DNA from: Arachidicoccus sp.
GTDB lineage: Bacteria; Bacteroidota; Bacteroidia; Chitinophagales; Chitinophagaceae
Assembly (NCBI GenBank): GCA_028283605.1
Contig: JAPWKH010000022.1
Location: forward strand, 38,033-102,032
Direction: 5' to 3'
DNA length: 64,000 nucleotides
Shown here one piece after another: positions 20,401 to 27,725 of the stretch. Below the pieces are notes generated by a model, which saw nothing but the letters and a program-made list of their open reading frames with translations, was not told the DNA's origin and ran no database searches. How positions within the stretch are numbered: position 1 is the stretch's first letter; every line of letters begins with the position of its first letter. The position numbers were made by a program, and so were the translations under genes.

Positions 20401-21018
20401 CGTTTGGAGAATATGGGCGAAGTGAATCCTACGGCTATTGAGGCTTATACCGAAATGAAAAAACGGTATGAATTTATTTTGGAACAAAAGAATGATTTGG
20501 TGGATGCCAAGGAAAATTTAATACAAACCATTCAGGAAGTAGAAGCAACTGCAAACCAACAATTCCTGAATACATTTAATCAGGTAAGAGAAAATTTCCA
20601 AAAGGTTTTCAAAGCATTATTTACGGAAGATGATACGGCAGATATGGTATTGGTAAATCCCGAAAATCTTGCAGAAACCGGAATAGATATTATGGCGAAG
20701 CCGAAAGGTAAACGTCCTTCTTCTATCACGCAATTAAGTGGTGGTGAAAAAACTTTGACGGCAACTGCTTTGTTGTTCGCCATTTATCTTATAAAACCCG
20801 CACCGTTCTGTATTCTTGATGAAGTTGACGCGCCGTTGGACGATGCCAACGTAGGCAAGTTCACACAGATGATTCAGAAGTTTTCGCAGAACTCGCAGTT
20901 CATCATCGTTACGCACAACAAGCAAACTATGAGCGCGGTGGATGTGATTTATGGCGTAACTATGCAGGAGCCGGGTGTGAGTAAGTTGGTTCCTGTAGAT
21001 TTCAGAAGTTTGAATTAA
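17494..21018 (+). CDS. smc: Chromosome segregation SMC protein
   Basis: This is the ATPase core of bacterial condensin, which compacts and segregates the chromosome. At 1174 residues it shows the full SMC plan: Walker A 'GPNGCGKSN' (31-39), a first long coiled coil (about 170-500), a hinge (about 505-665, from 'MEGYPESIKFL'), a second coiled coil, the signature 'LSGGEK' near 1082, and Walker B 'ILDEVDAPLDD' near 1106. Translation starts at GTG 17494, supported by a good Shine-Dalgarno AGGAG at 17481-17485, which is unusual in this genome. The partners ScpA and ScpB are not in the window. Confidence 0.97.
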   Translation: MRLKQLEVKGFKSFADKTVVNFDEGITGIIGPNGCGKSNIIDSIRWVIGEQKISALRSENLEALVFNGSKNRSASGLAEVSLTFENTRGLLPVEFTTVTITRRFYKNGDSEYRLNDVSCRLKDIQNLFMDTGISTDSYAIIELGMVDDIIKDKENSRRRMLEQAAGVTIYKTRKKEAKQKLDATEQDLNRIEDLLFEINNQLKSLESQAKKAEKFFELKKEYRILSIELAKAALEGFNITYKDLNENQTTETEKRNLLDSEIEQEEANLEAEKASHYDQEHFLQVMQQAFNELQQNLRSKENEKNLAAQKLQYLREKETGLKDFLQKAEGQIVNLNDSISYTQNLLDEENDTREKLLSSADEVKSAVEEKKSIFEEKRNKAEAIRSGHLAAQRNQFDAEKKVAVADTSIQNLMRSQVQLSEEINHRENEINNLTEQSADQEAVLADKRIYLDEIKLQHESAKASIFSAQEELEKLRAELANENRTLDSKRNEYALLKSLIDSMEGYPESIKFLHKNNQWNHGAPILSDIIYVEEAYRAALENVLEQYLNYYVVKNMEQGLQAIHLLDNNKKGKANFFLLDKIQSYSAESCAIPNAVRALDVIEVDEEYQKLAQYLLGNVFIAEDETAINNADTASVVLIEKSGKFVKGNFTLSGGSVGLFEGKKIGRAKNLEKLNDEIVLQDAVVNALKTEIQKKQSDIFKFNEQLKDNEIRAVENEINQLANQLFAIKNKIENLQSAQQNAKARLQDVDERLEEERSAIADTRENLAAYNEQLKQLTEEIQLIQHAYYQAEQDFNNATASYNDLNLELAKQQSKIDALKQEAVYKENQLKELQQQIEANQSQLKNSSADIEDAEFHLQECTDAFVELSERKITDEEALKNADAAFHSIRSVLNEKENSIRTKIKERENLDRSLNEMKDKLNELKLQLAGMKERLSVEFKVDLDEILDEPRETDTPLDELQANAERMKKRLENMGEVNPTAIEAYTEMKKRYEFILEQKNDLVDAKENLIQTIQEVEATANQQFLNTFNQVRENFQKVFKALFTEDDTADMVLVNPENLAETGIDIMAKPKGKRPSSITQLSGGEKTLTATALLFAIYLIKPAPFCILDEVDAPLDDANVGKFTQMIQKFSQNSQFIIVTHNKQTMSAVDVIYGVTMQEPGVSKLVPVDFRSLN

Positions 21019-21057
21019 AATTATTTAGATAAAATTATATTATACGTATAAAAATAT

Positions 21058-21065
21058 TATTTTTG
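21058..21065 (+). promoter_or_regulatory. -7 box of the DUF6364/PIN operon
   Basis: TATTTTTG matches TAnnTTTG, 19 nt before the antitoxin ATG. No clear -33 element is visible. A separate promoter here fits an autoregulated toxin-antitoxin unit rather than read-through from smc. Confidence 0.4.
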
Positions 21066-21084
21066 TGGTATAAAATAAAAAAGC

Positions 21085-21339
21085 ATGGACTCCAAGATAA
21101 CTTTGGCTTTTGATAATGATGTAATTTTCAAAGCCAAACAATTTGCCGACAAAAACAATATCAGTCTTTCACGGCTGACAGAATTTTTATTTCGTAAAAT
21201 TACGTCGGGCAATTACAGCAATCTCGAAGATTTGCCTATTGCAGATTGGGTAAATATGGTTTCTGAAGGAGAAGCAGAATATCATCGAAAGCCCAGAAGC
21301 CGCAAGGAAATTAAAAAATCTTACCACGAAAGGCATTAA
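21085..21339 (+). CDS. DUF6364-type antitoxin
   Basis: This small protein of 84 residues is the first gene of a two-gene toxin-antitoxin unit. Its N-terminus 'KITLAFDNDVIFKAKQFADKNNISLSRLTEFLFRKI' (read in part) has the ribbon-helix-helix pattern of DUF6364 antitoxins, with a short beta strand followed by two helices that would bind the operator. The C-terminal part from about 50 is charged (RKPRSRKEIKKSYHERH) and is where such proteins wrap the toxin. The stop codon abuts the toxin start (TAA-ATG), so the two are translationally coupled. Confidence 0.8.
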   Translation: MDSKITLAFDNDVIFKAKQFADKNNISLSRLTEFLFRKITSGNYSNLEDLPIADWVNMVSEGEAEYHRKPRSRKEIKKSYHERH

Positions 21340-21771
21340 ATGAAAATCTTCTTAGATGCCAACATATTAATAGCTGTTCTCAACAAGGAATATCCATTAT
21401 TCACAAATGCTGCGCGCATTATCAGCCTTACGGAAAATAATAAATTCAAAGTTTATACTTCACCGCTATGCCTGGCTATTGCTTTTTATTTTTCAGGAAA
21501 GAAATCGGGAGATGCTGTTGCTCGAAAAAAGATTGCAATTATGTCGCAGCAGTTACATATTTGCAATACGAATGCAATCGCAGTAAGCAATACTATTCAG
21601 AATAATCGCATACTTGATTTTGAGGATGGTTTGCAATATTATTCTGCAGTTGATGCCGGTTGTAAAATCATTATCACTGAAGATACTGAGGATTTCTATT
21701 TTGCCGATATAGAAGTAATAAACTCAGAGAATTTTTTAAAGCAATATGTTTATCATTTATCTAAAAAATAA
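21340..21771 (+). CDS. PIN-domain ribonuclease toxin (VapC-like)
   Basis: This is a PIN-domain protein of 143 residues, expected to be a metal-dependent RNase toxin. The acidic active-site residues are in place: Asp6 in 'IFLDANILI', Asp96 in 'ILDFEDGLQY' and Asp118 in 'ITEDTEDF', with the usual 'AVDAGCKIIIT' strand between. It follows the DUF6364 gene with no gap, which is the standard antitoxin-toxin order. It is convergent with a lipoprotein gene 6 bp away. Sequence alone cannot show whether the toxin targets tRNA or rRNA. Confidence 0.85.
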   Translation: MKIFLDANILIAVLNKEYPLFTNAARIISLTENNKFKVYTSPLCLAIAFYFSGKKSGDAVARKKIAIMSQQLHICNTNAIAVSNTIQNNRILDFEDGLQYYSAVDAGCKIIITEDTEDFYFADIEVINSENFLKQYVYHLSKK

Positions 21772-21777
21772 GATCAG

Positions 21778-22404
21778 TTATTTCTTCGGCACTTGAGAAA
21801 CGGGGCTTTTTTCCAATTCATCAGGATAAAAAGTAAACTTATAAATTTTTGTTTCGCCATTTGCAATAACAGGAATATACAGCTTAAAAATATCCACACC
21901 AATCAACCCCATAATCCAATCTGTTTTAGGTGCTAAAGAATCATCGTGGCTCGGATAGAACTCAGTTACTATCCATCCGCTATCAGAATTTTTTATATAA
22001 TCTATTGGCGTAATGTTGCCTTGAAAAGATTGCTCGGCCGCTATTTCCAATGGCTTTGGTGTTTCATCAGCGTAGCGAGGTTCAATGTCTTGAGTAATTA
22101 CTTTAGACGAATCATTTTGTACAACCAAATATGCTTTGTCCCAATCAATTCGAATAAGTCGGCCGGAAAGATTGGTAATATTATAATCCACTCTTATAAA
22201 CTTCGGAGTAAAATTGATGCTGAAAATATTATTCGAAAATGTTGCAGGCGTCTTTCGTGTGTTGCGTTCGCGTATTGCAAAAGAATATTTATAGTAGTGA
22301 GAATTGATTGCATTCATCATACTTGTAGAAATGCAACCAAGCATGCCGATACAAAAAATAATTATAAAAAAATACTCAATTTTTCTGCGAAATATTTTTA
22401 TCAT
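21778..22404 (-). CDS. Putative lipoprotein of unknown function
   Basis: This 208-residue protein begins with a basic stretch and a hydrophobic helix ending in 'GMLGC' (Cys near 23), a good lipobox, so it is probably a lipoprotein. The body contains beta-rich segments ('IFSINFTPKFIRVDYNITNLSG', read in part) resembling an immunoglobulin-like or DUF-type envelope domain, followed by a hydrophobic segment near the C-terminus. I do not recognise a family. It is convergent with the PIN toxin and its upstream neighbour on the same strand is a degenerate small frame. Confidence 0.6.
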   Translation of the reverse strand: MIKIFRRKIEYFFIIIFCIGMLGCISTSMMNAINSHYYKYSFAIRERNTRKTPATFSNNIFSINFTPKFIRVDYNITNLSGRLIRIDWDKAYLVVQNDSSKVITQDIEPRYADETPKPLEIAAEQSFQGNITPIDYIKNSDSGWIVTEFYPSHDDSLAPKTDWIMGLIGVDIFKLYIPVIANGETKIYKFTFYPDELEKSPVSQVPKK

Positions 22405-22454
22405 TTTATCCTTGCAAATTCACTACGAAGATAAGGCGATAAAGACTGATTACT

Positions 22455-22601
22455 TTAAGAATTAAAAATAATCATGCTGAGTAATCCTATTATAATAAAA
22501 ATAAATCCAATGCATTTGTTTTGAAATTTTTTCACATCGTTTTTACCTTTTGCAAAAAAGAATCCAATTCCAAAAAAATAATAGATGTTTAAGAAATAAT
22601 A
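22455..22601 (-). pseudogene. Remnant of a small two-helix membrane protein
   Basis: An open minus-strand frame without a start codon runs from a stop at 22602-22604 to a stop at 22455-22457. It encodes about 48 residues with two hydrophobic stretches (YYFFGIGFFFA and GFIFIIIGLLSMII) joined by the polar loop KGKNDVKKFQNK. The lack of ATG, GTG or TTG near the beginning suggests a truncated gene. This is low-confidence and could be chance. Confidence 0.25.
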
Positions 22602-22667
22602 TTAAAACCTTTTTTGGGAAAAATGGTTATGCCTGATTTTGAATTAGAGATGAAAGTGGTGTGATTT

Positions 22668-23018
22668 TTATCTTTTGGCATAATGCGTTACACTCACATT
22701 TCCCGTAAAGCCAATCATAGGCGGATTTGTTTTTTTTATTCTCAAACTCACTTCTTCTGCCAAAGAAAATTTTTCCAAAATTTCTTTCGTAATGTTCATT
22801 GCTAAAGTTTCCAAAAGCGGTTCAGGCTTTTGCATGTGAGATTTGATTAAATTATATACGGCAGAATAATCGATTGTCTCGTAAATATGATGTGGCGTGG
22901 TTTTCGGGACATAACAGATTTCTGCATCAATTGTAAAATCGCCGCCCAAAACTTTTTCTTCTTCATACAATCCGTGATAGGCATGAAACCAAAGGTTATG
23001 TAATTCTATTTTGAGCAT
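22668..23018 (-). CDS. folB: Dihydroneopterin aldolase
   Basis: This folate-pathway enzyme cleaves 7,8-dihydroneopterin to 6-hydroxymethyl-dihydropterin and glycolaldehyde. At 116 residues it is full length for FolB. The N-terminal 'GLYEEEKVLGGDF' carries the glutamate that binds the pterin, 'TIDYSAVYNLIK' is the typical middle helix, and 'SLRIKKTNPPMIGFTGNVSVT' holds the catalytic-type lysine near 97. It stands alone on the minus strand, preceded by an AT-rich repeated leader also found upstream of trpA and a GNAT gene. Confidence 0.93.
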   Translation of the reverse strand: MLKIELHNLWFHAYHGLYEEEKVLGGDFTIDAEICYVPKTTPHHIYETIDYSAVYNLIKSHMQKPEPLLETLAMNITKEILEKFSLAEEVSLRIKKTNPPMIGFTGNVSVTHYAKR

Positions 23019-23105
23019 AAGATTGATTTAAAAATTTGAACATGTGATAATTTGATAATTATCCGGCAATTCTTAACTCTTAATTCTCAATTATGAATTA
23101 TTAAA
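23019..23105. repeat. AT-rich intergenic repeat upstream of folB
   Basis: The gap between folB and trxB contains a stretch (about 23025-23060) closely resembling the repeated leaders at 41980-42030 and 42634-42680. It also has further near-duplicated pieces based on TTAATTCTCAATTATGAATT. No gene is seen in it. Confidence 0.5.
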
Positions 23106-24050
23106 TTAATGAATTCCCTTCTCTGTCAAATATCTTTCTGCATCCAATGCAGCCATACAGCCGCTGCCCGCAGCAGTTACAGCCTGCCTGTAAATTTTAT
23201 CCTGCACATCGCCGGCGGCAAATACACCTTCGATGTTTGTTTTGGAAGTTCCGGGTTGTGTAATGATATAGCCCGCATCGTCCAGCTGTAGCCAGTCTTT
23301 GAAAATATCGCTGTTGGGTTTGTGGCCGATGGCAACAAAGAACGCGTTTAACGGAATTTCCTGCTTCTCGCCGGAAACTACATTCTTGATACGTACGCCT
23401 TCCACTTTGTTTTCGCCAAGCACTTCATCGGTTTCGCTGTTCCAATAGACTTTTATATTACCCGTATTTTTTACCCTTTCCTGCATTACTTTGCTGGCGC
23501 GCATACCTTCTTCGTTTTTTCTTACAATCATATGTACATTACTTGCCAGTTTAGATAAATAGCTTGCTTCTTCACAAGCTGTATCGCCGGCGCCTACAAT
23601 TGCCACTTCTTTACCTTTGAAGAAAAAACCGTCACACACAGCGCAAGCGCTCACACCGTAGCCGTTCAGTCTTTGTTCGCTTTCAAGGTTGAGCCATTTG
23701 GCAGAAGCGCCTGTAGAAATAATAACCGTATCGGCTTCTATCCATTCTTTTTCATCAATTTCTATTTTATGAACAGGCCCTGTAAAATCAACTTTAGTTG
23801 CAATACCATAGCGAATATCGGCGCCCATTTTTTTGGCTTGTTTTTCAAAATCTATCATCATTTCCGGACCTTGCACTCCATCCGGATAGCCGGGATAATT
23901 TTCAACTTCTGTTGTAATGGTTAATTGTCCGCCGGGCTGAATGCCTTGATATAATACTGGATTCATATTAGCGCGAGCAGCATAAATAGCAGCAGTATAG
24001 CCTGCAGGGCCGGAACCGATTATTAAACATTTAACTCTCTCACTCATCAT
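23106..24050 (-). CDS. trxB: Thioredoxin reductase
   Basis: This FAD- and NADPH-dependent enzyme reduces thioredoxin. At 314 residues it is the low-molecular-weight bacterial form. It has the FAD loop 'IIGSGPAGYTAAIYAARA', the redox pair Cys136 and Cys139 in 'SACAVCDGFF', the NADPH loop 'VAIVGAGDTACEEA', and the C-terminal FAD motif 'GVFAAGDVQDKIYRQAVTAAGSG' (in part). The start is one of two adjacent ATG codons at 24050/24047. It is divergent from the radical SAM gene. Confidence 0.96.
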   Translation of the reverse strand: MMSERVKCLIIGSGPAGYTAAIYAARANMNPVLYQGIQPGGQLTITTEVENYPGYPDGVQGPEMMIDFEKQAKKMGADIRYGIATKVDFTGPVHKIEIDEKEWIEADTVIISTGASAKWLNLESEQRLNGYGVSACAVCDGFFFKGKEVAIVGAGDTACEEASYLSKLASNVHMIVRKNEEGMRASKVMQERVKNTGNIKVYWNSETDEVLGENKVEGVRIKNVVSGEKQEIPLNAFFVAIGHKPNSDIFKDWLQLDDAGYIITQPGTSKTNIEGVFAAGDVQDKIYRQAVTAAGSGCMAALDAERYLTEKGIH

Positions 24051-24066
24051 TTTAAATTTAAGTATG

Positions 24067-24074
24067 CAAAGTTA
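24067..24074 (-). promoter_or_regulatory. -7 box of trxB
   Basis: Minus-strand TAACTTTG matches TAnnTTTG and is identical to the -7 box of ino1. It lies 16 nt upstream of the trxB start. No TTTG is seen at the -33 position. Confidence 0.4.
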
Positions 24075-24112
24075 CGAAATGCAGTTAGTAAATTTATAGT
24101 AATGAATATGAT

Positions 24113-25540
24113 GTGTGGATAACAAAATTCGATGTGGAGATAAAGGAAATTTATTTAGATGTAAATCCATCTGTTTTTATAGATCGTTTTCTTCCTACTT
24201 CACATGTTTCGCTTAACTTTGCCGATTATTCAAATTGTATGCAGTTACACCAGTCGCCTTACATATTATATTCGGATGGAAACGGGAATATCTTCGAAGA
24301 TACATCGCTCTATATAGTAGGGCGTGCCGGCTGGGATGCTTTTCCTGTACCTTATGAAGATTGGATCGAATTGCCGGAAGGTGGTAATTTGTATGAATTG
24401 CCCGGCAGGCGCGGCATTGGCATTGATGTAAAAACGGGCGAAATGAGGCTGTGCGTCAAAGGCTGGGCTGTAGCAGCTTTCATTCCTCCTGCATATACCG
24501 GCTTATATATTGCCGCTTATGAAACTACGGAAGATAATGCGCCTACTTTGCCATTATTTTGCTATACGGCTGCAGGTTGGTTCGATAATAAATTTTATGT
24601 TCCTGCAGTAAGGATAGAACAGGATATTCGCCAGGAATGTGCAGGATATGATGATGAAAAAATTGCCAACGGTGCTGTTGAATTATTAAAAAATTATCCG
24701 CACAACAGATTGGTCAAACACTTAATGGATAATTGCTGCAATACTTATAATTGCCCTGCCGCGCGCAATTTTGCTTTGGGAAGATGGGAATGCCCTGTGC
24801 CGGCATCACCGGCGTGTAATGCCAATTGTGTAGGATGTATTTCTTTCCAGCCGGAAGAAGAAACAATCGTATCCACACAAGACCGGCTTACCTTTAAACC
24901 TTTACCGGAAGAAATTGTAGAATTTACAGTTCCGCATTTGTTAAAAGCGCCTTATCCGATTGTAAGTTTCGGGCAGGGATGCGAAGGCGAACCGTTGCTG
25001 ATGTGGGAAACTATCCGGAAAGCCATTGTCGATATACGTAAGCATACTGCCAACGGAAGCATTAATATTAATACAAACGGATCTAAGCCCGATGCCGTAA
25101 AAGCCTTATGTGAAGCCGGATTAAACAGCATACGTGTTAGCTTAAATTCTGCCCAAAAACATATTTATACAAAATATTACCGCCCTAATAATTACGAATT
25201 TGAAGATATTGTGGAAAGCCTGAAAGTTGTGCGCAGTTTTGGCGGCTGGGCAAGTATCAACTATTTTGTTTTTCCGGGTATGACCGATACCGAAGCAGAA
25301 TACGAAGCCTTGCGCAAACTTATAAAGGACTCGAATTTAAACATGATCCAGTGGCGCAATTTCAATATAGATCCGGATTGGTATCTCGGGCACATCGGTA
25401 TTACGGAGACAGACGAAATTATGGGTATAAAACAGTTGATGGATCTGATACACGAAGAATTTCCGCAAGTGAAATTCGGCTATTACAATCCGCCGATTGA
25501 GAGAATTAAGGGGATATACGAAGAAGATTTCGCACATTAA
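24113..25540 (+). CDS. Radical SAM protein
   Basis: This 475-residue protein has the radical-SAM cluster motif as C-N-A-N-C-V-G-C (Cys near 234, 238, 241), followed by 'VSFGQGCEGEPLL' and 'SININTNGSKPDAVKALCEAG', which form the SAM-binding barrel. The first 230 residues are an unrelated N-terminal region with further cysteines ('CCNTYNCPAARN' just before the cluster). The substrate is not recognisable. The frame has no ATG at its beginning: the earliest start is GTG 24113, and a second GTG lies seven codons later, so the N-terminus is uncertain. It is divergent from trxB, which may be chance or may reflect a redox link. Confidence 0.85.
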   Translation: MWITKFDVEIKEIYLDVNPSVFIDRFLPTSHVSLNFADYSNCMQLHQSPYILYSDGNGNIFEDTSLYIVGRAGWDAFPVPYEDWIELPEGGNLYELPGRRGIGIDVKTGEMRLCVKGWAVAAFIPPAYTGLYIAAYETTEDNAPTLPLFCYTAAGWFDNKFYVPAVRIEQDIRQECAGYDDEKIANGAVELLKNYPHNRLVKHLMDNCCNTYNCPAARNFALGRWECPVPASPACNANCVGCISFQPEEETIVSTQDRLTFKPLPEEIVEFTVPHLLKAPYPIVSFGQGCEGEPLLMWETIRKAIVDIRKHTANGSININTNGSKPDAVKALCEAGLNSIRVSLNSAQKHIYTKYYRPNNYEFEDIVESLKVVRSFGGWASINYFVFPGMTDTEAEYEALRKLIKDSNLNMIQWRNFNIDPDWYLGHIGITETDEIMGIKQLMDLIHEEFPQVKFGYYNPPIERIKGIYEEDFAH

Positions 25541-25700
25541 TTTTTTTTATAAAAAATTATTTACTGCTATTTATGAGATTTTCATTTTTATTTGCACTTC
25601 AATCAGAGATAGTGCAATTCTTTCAAAAAACTAAATATTAAAAAATCATTAACCAATTCGCTTTGCAGAATTTGTACATTCACGCAAATTATTAAACAAG

Positions 25701-26699
25701 ATGCATATAGAAGAAGATATACTCAGGATAAATGATGCGGTCGAAGAGAAATCTGTTTTGATTAATAAAATAAAAAAAGAGGTTTCCTCCAAGATTGTAG
25801 GGCAAGCTTATATGATTGACAGGTTACTGATCGGATTATTAAGCAATGGACATATTTTATTGGAAGGTGTTCCCGGCTTGGCGAAAACACTTTCCATAAA
25901 ATCACTTGCGCAAAGTGTTCACGGACAATTCAGCCGCATACAATTTACACCCGATCTTTTGCCAGCAGATGTTATCGGTACAATGATTTACAGTCAGCAA
26001 AAGAATGAATTTTCTGTAAGAAAAGGACCGGTATTTGCCAATTTCATATTAGCGGATGAAATTAATCGTGCGCCTGCAAAAGTGCAAAGCGCATTACTGG
26101 AAGCTATGCAGGAAAAGCAAGTAACTATTGGCGATAGTTCATATCCCTTGCCGAAGCCATTTTTGGTATTGGCAACACAAAATCCGTTGGAACAGGAAGG
26201 AACTTATGCGCTGCCGGAAGCACAGGTAGATAGGTTTATGCTGAAAGTAATTGTAGATTATCCGACAAAAGAAGAAGAGCGTTTAATTATTCGCCAAAAC
26301 ACAAATCCGAAAAACGATACGGAAATCAGACCTGTAGCTACTTTGGATGAAATACGTGAAGCCCGCGAACTGGTGAGTAATATTTATATGGACGAAAAAA
26401 TTGATAAATACATTATCGATATTGTTTTTGCAACGCGCTATCCCGAACAATATAGCTTAGATAAACTGAAATCATTTATCAGTTACGGAGGTTCTCCACG
26501 TGCGAGCATCAACCTTGCTTTGGCTGCAAAGGCGCACGCTTTTATGCAGCAGAGAGGCTATGTAATTCCGGAAGATGTAAAAGCCATCAGTAAAGATGTA
26601 TTGCGTCACCGCATAGGAATTACTTACGAAGCCGAAGCAGAAAATATTACTTCCGAAAATATTATAAGCGATATTTTAAAAACCATACAGGTGCCATAG
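25701..26699 (+). CDS. MoxR-type AAA+ ATPase
   Basis: This MoxR-family AAA+ chaperone typically matures or activates partner von Willebrand-domain proteins encoded next to it. At 332 residues it has Walker A 'GVPGLAKT' (56-63), Walker B 'FILADEINRAPAK', the family signature 'ATQNPLEQEGTYALPEAQVDRF' (in part) and the C-terminal lid with 'YGGSPRASINLA'. It is the first gene of a four-gene Bat operon, with DUF58, BatD-like and BatA-like genes downstream on the same strand. Confidence 0.95.
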   Translation: MHIEEDILRINDAVEEKSVLINKIKKEVSSKIVGQAYMIDRLLIGLLSNGHILLEGVPGLAKTLSIKSLAQSVHGQFSRIQFTPDLLPADVIGTMIYSQQKNEFSVRKGPVFANFILADEINRAPAKVQSALLEAMQEKQVTIGDSSYPLPKPFLVLATQNPLEQEGTYALPEAQVDRFMLKVIVDYPTKEEERLIIRQNTNPKNDTEIRPVATLDEIREARELVSNIYMDEKIDKYIIDIVFATRYPEQYSLDKLKSFISYGGSPRASINLALAAKAHAFMQQRGYVIPEDVKAISKDVLRHRIGITYEAEAENITSENIISDILKTIQVP

Positions 26700-26783
26700 A
26701 TAATTATACATTATAAGTTCCGGATTAATATTTGCAAAAAATTATAATTCATAATTCCTTATTCATAATTCATAATTCTCTTC
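26700..26783. repeat. AT-rich direct repeats between moxR and the DUF58 gene
   Basis: The 84-bp gap contains repeated TTCATAATTC units (26745-26780). The same word family recurs at 23080-23100 and 49107-49160. No gene is seen. Confidence 0.5.
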
Positions 26784-27725
26784 GTGTTTTCTTTCAGGAA
26801 AAATAAATATCATTCTTCGAAGCACAACAACATTAATACGCCGCTTCAATCGGAAGACGAAAAGCCTTCTTCTATTGCTGCACGCGTGCGCGAATTGGAG
26901 ATTAAGAGTAAGCGCCTTACTACGCATTTATTTACAGGCGAATACCATTCTGCATTCAAAGGGCGTGGCATGTTGTTTAAAGAAGTGCGCGAATACGAAG
27001 CCGGAGATGATATACGTTTCATTGATTGGAATACATCTGCAAGGATGAACGGCACATACAGCAAACTTTTTGAAGAAGAAAGAGAGCTAAGCGTGTATTT
27101 ATTGATAGACACCAGCGCGAGCAATTTTTTCGGTACACACAAGCAATCAAAAAAAGATCTTATCACGGAAATATCCGCTGCAATTGCATTCTCTGCAGCG
27201 AGTAATAATGATAAAGTGAGCCTTATTTTTTTCAGTGATAAAATAGAAAAATATATTCCTGAAAAGAAAGGCCGTGAACATGTGCTGAGAATAGTGCGCG
27301 AGCTGCTTACCTTTAAACCAACCTCGGCCAAAACCGATATAGATAAAGCCTTGCGTTTTTTAAACGCTACAACAAAACACAAAAGCATTGTTTTTATTTT
27401 AAGCGATTTTGTGGATGATAATTATCAGCGCACGCTGGGAATTGCATCAAAAAAACATGATGTAATCGGTATTCAGGTTTTCGATATTCTGGATAAATCT
27501 TTTCCGAGAATCGGCGTTGTAGAAATGTACGATCCGGAAACAAATCAAACAATATTGTTCGATACAGATGATAAGTTTTCGCGGTTGCATTACACAAAAC
27601 AATTCGACACGATTGTAGGCACGGCAAAAGAGAATTTTAAAAAATCGGGCGCGGATTTGCTTGAAATAGAAACGGGACAAGACTTTGTAAAAATATTGCA
27701 GCAATTTTTCCTGAGAAGAAAATGA
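26784..27725 (+). CDS. DUF58 domain protein
   Basis: This 313-residue protein belongs to the DUF58/VWA-related family that accompanies MoxR. Visible marks are 'GEYHSAFKGRGMLFKEVREYEAGDD', read in part, with 'IRFIDWNTSARM', and a VWA-like 'VYLLIDTSASNFFG' segment. The metal site appears as D-T-S-A-S. The frame starts at GTG 26784 directly after the AT-rich repeat; no ATG option exists before the domain. Its stop overlaps the start of the next gene (ATGA), indicating coupling. In Bat systems this protein is thought to act with MoxR on envelope or stress functions, but its molecular role is unknown. Confidence 0.9.
   Translation: MFSFRKNKYHSSKHNNINTPLQSEDEKPSSIAARVRELEIKSKRLTTHLFTGEYHSAFKGRGMLFKEVREYEAGDDIRFIDWNTSARMNGTYSKLFEEERELSVYLLIDTSASNFFGTHKQSKKDLITEISAAIAFSAASNNDKVSLIFFSDKIEKYIPEKKGREHVLRIVRELLTFKPTSAKTDIDKALRFLNATTKHKSIVFILSDFVDDNYQRTLGIASKKHDVIGIQVFDILDKSFPRIGVVEMYDPETNQTILFDTDDKFSRLHYTKQFDTIVGTAKENFKKSGADLLEIETGQDFVKILQQFFLRRK

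Noticed and set aside
26700..26783. CRISPR-like repeats in the AT-rich gap
   Set aside because: Units are short (about 10 nt), directly adjacent without spacers, and made of simple A/T words.
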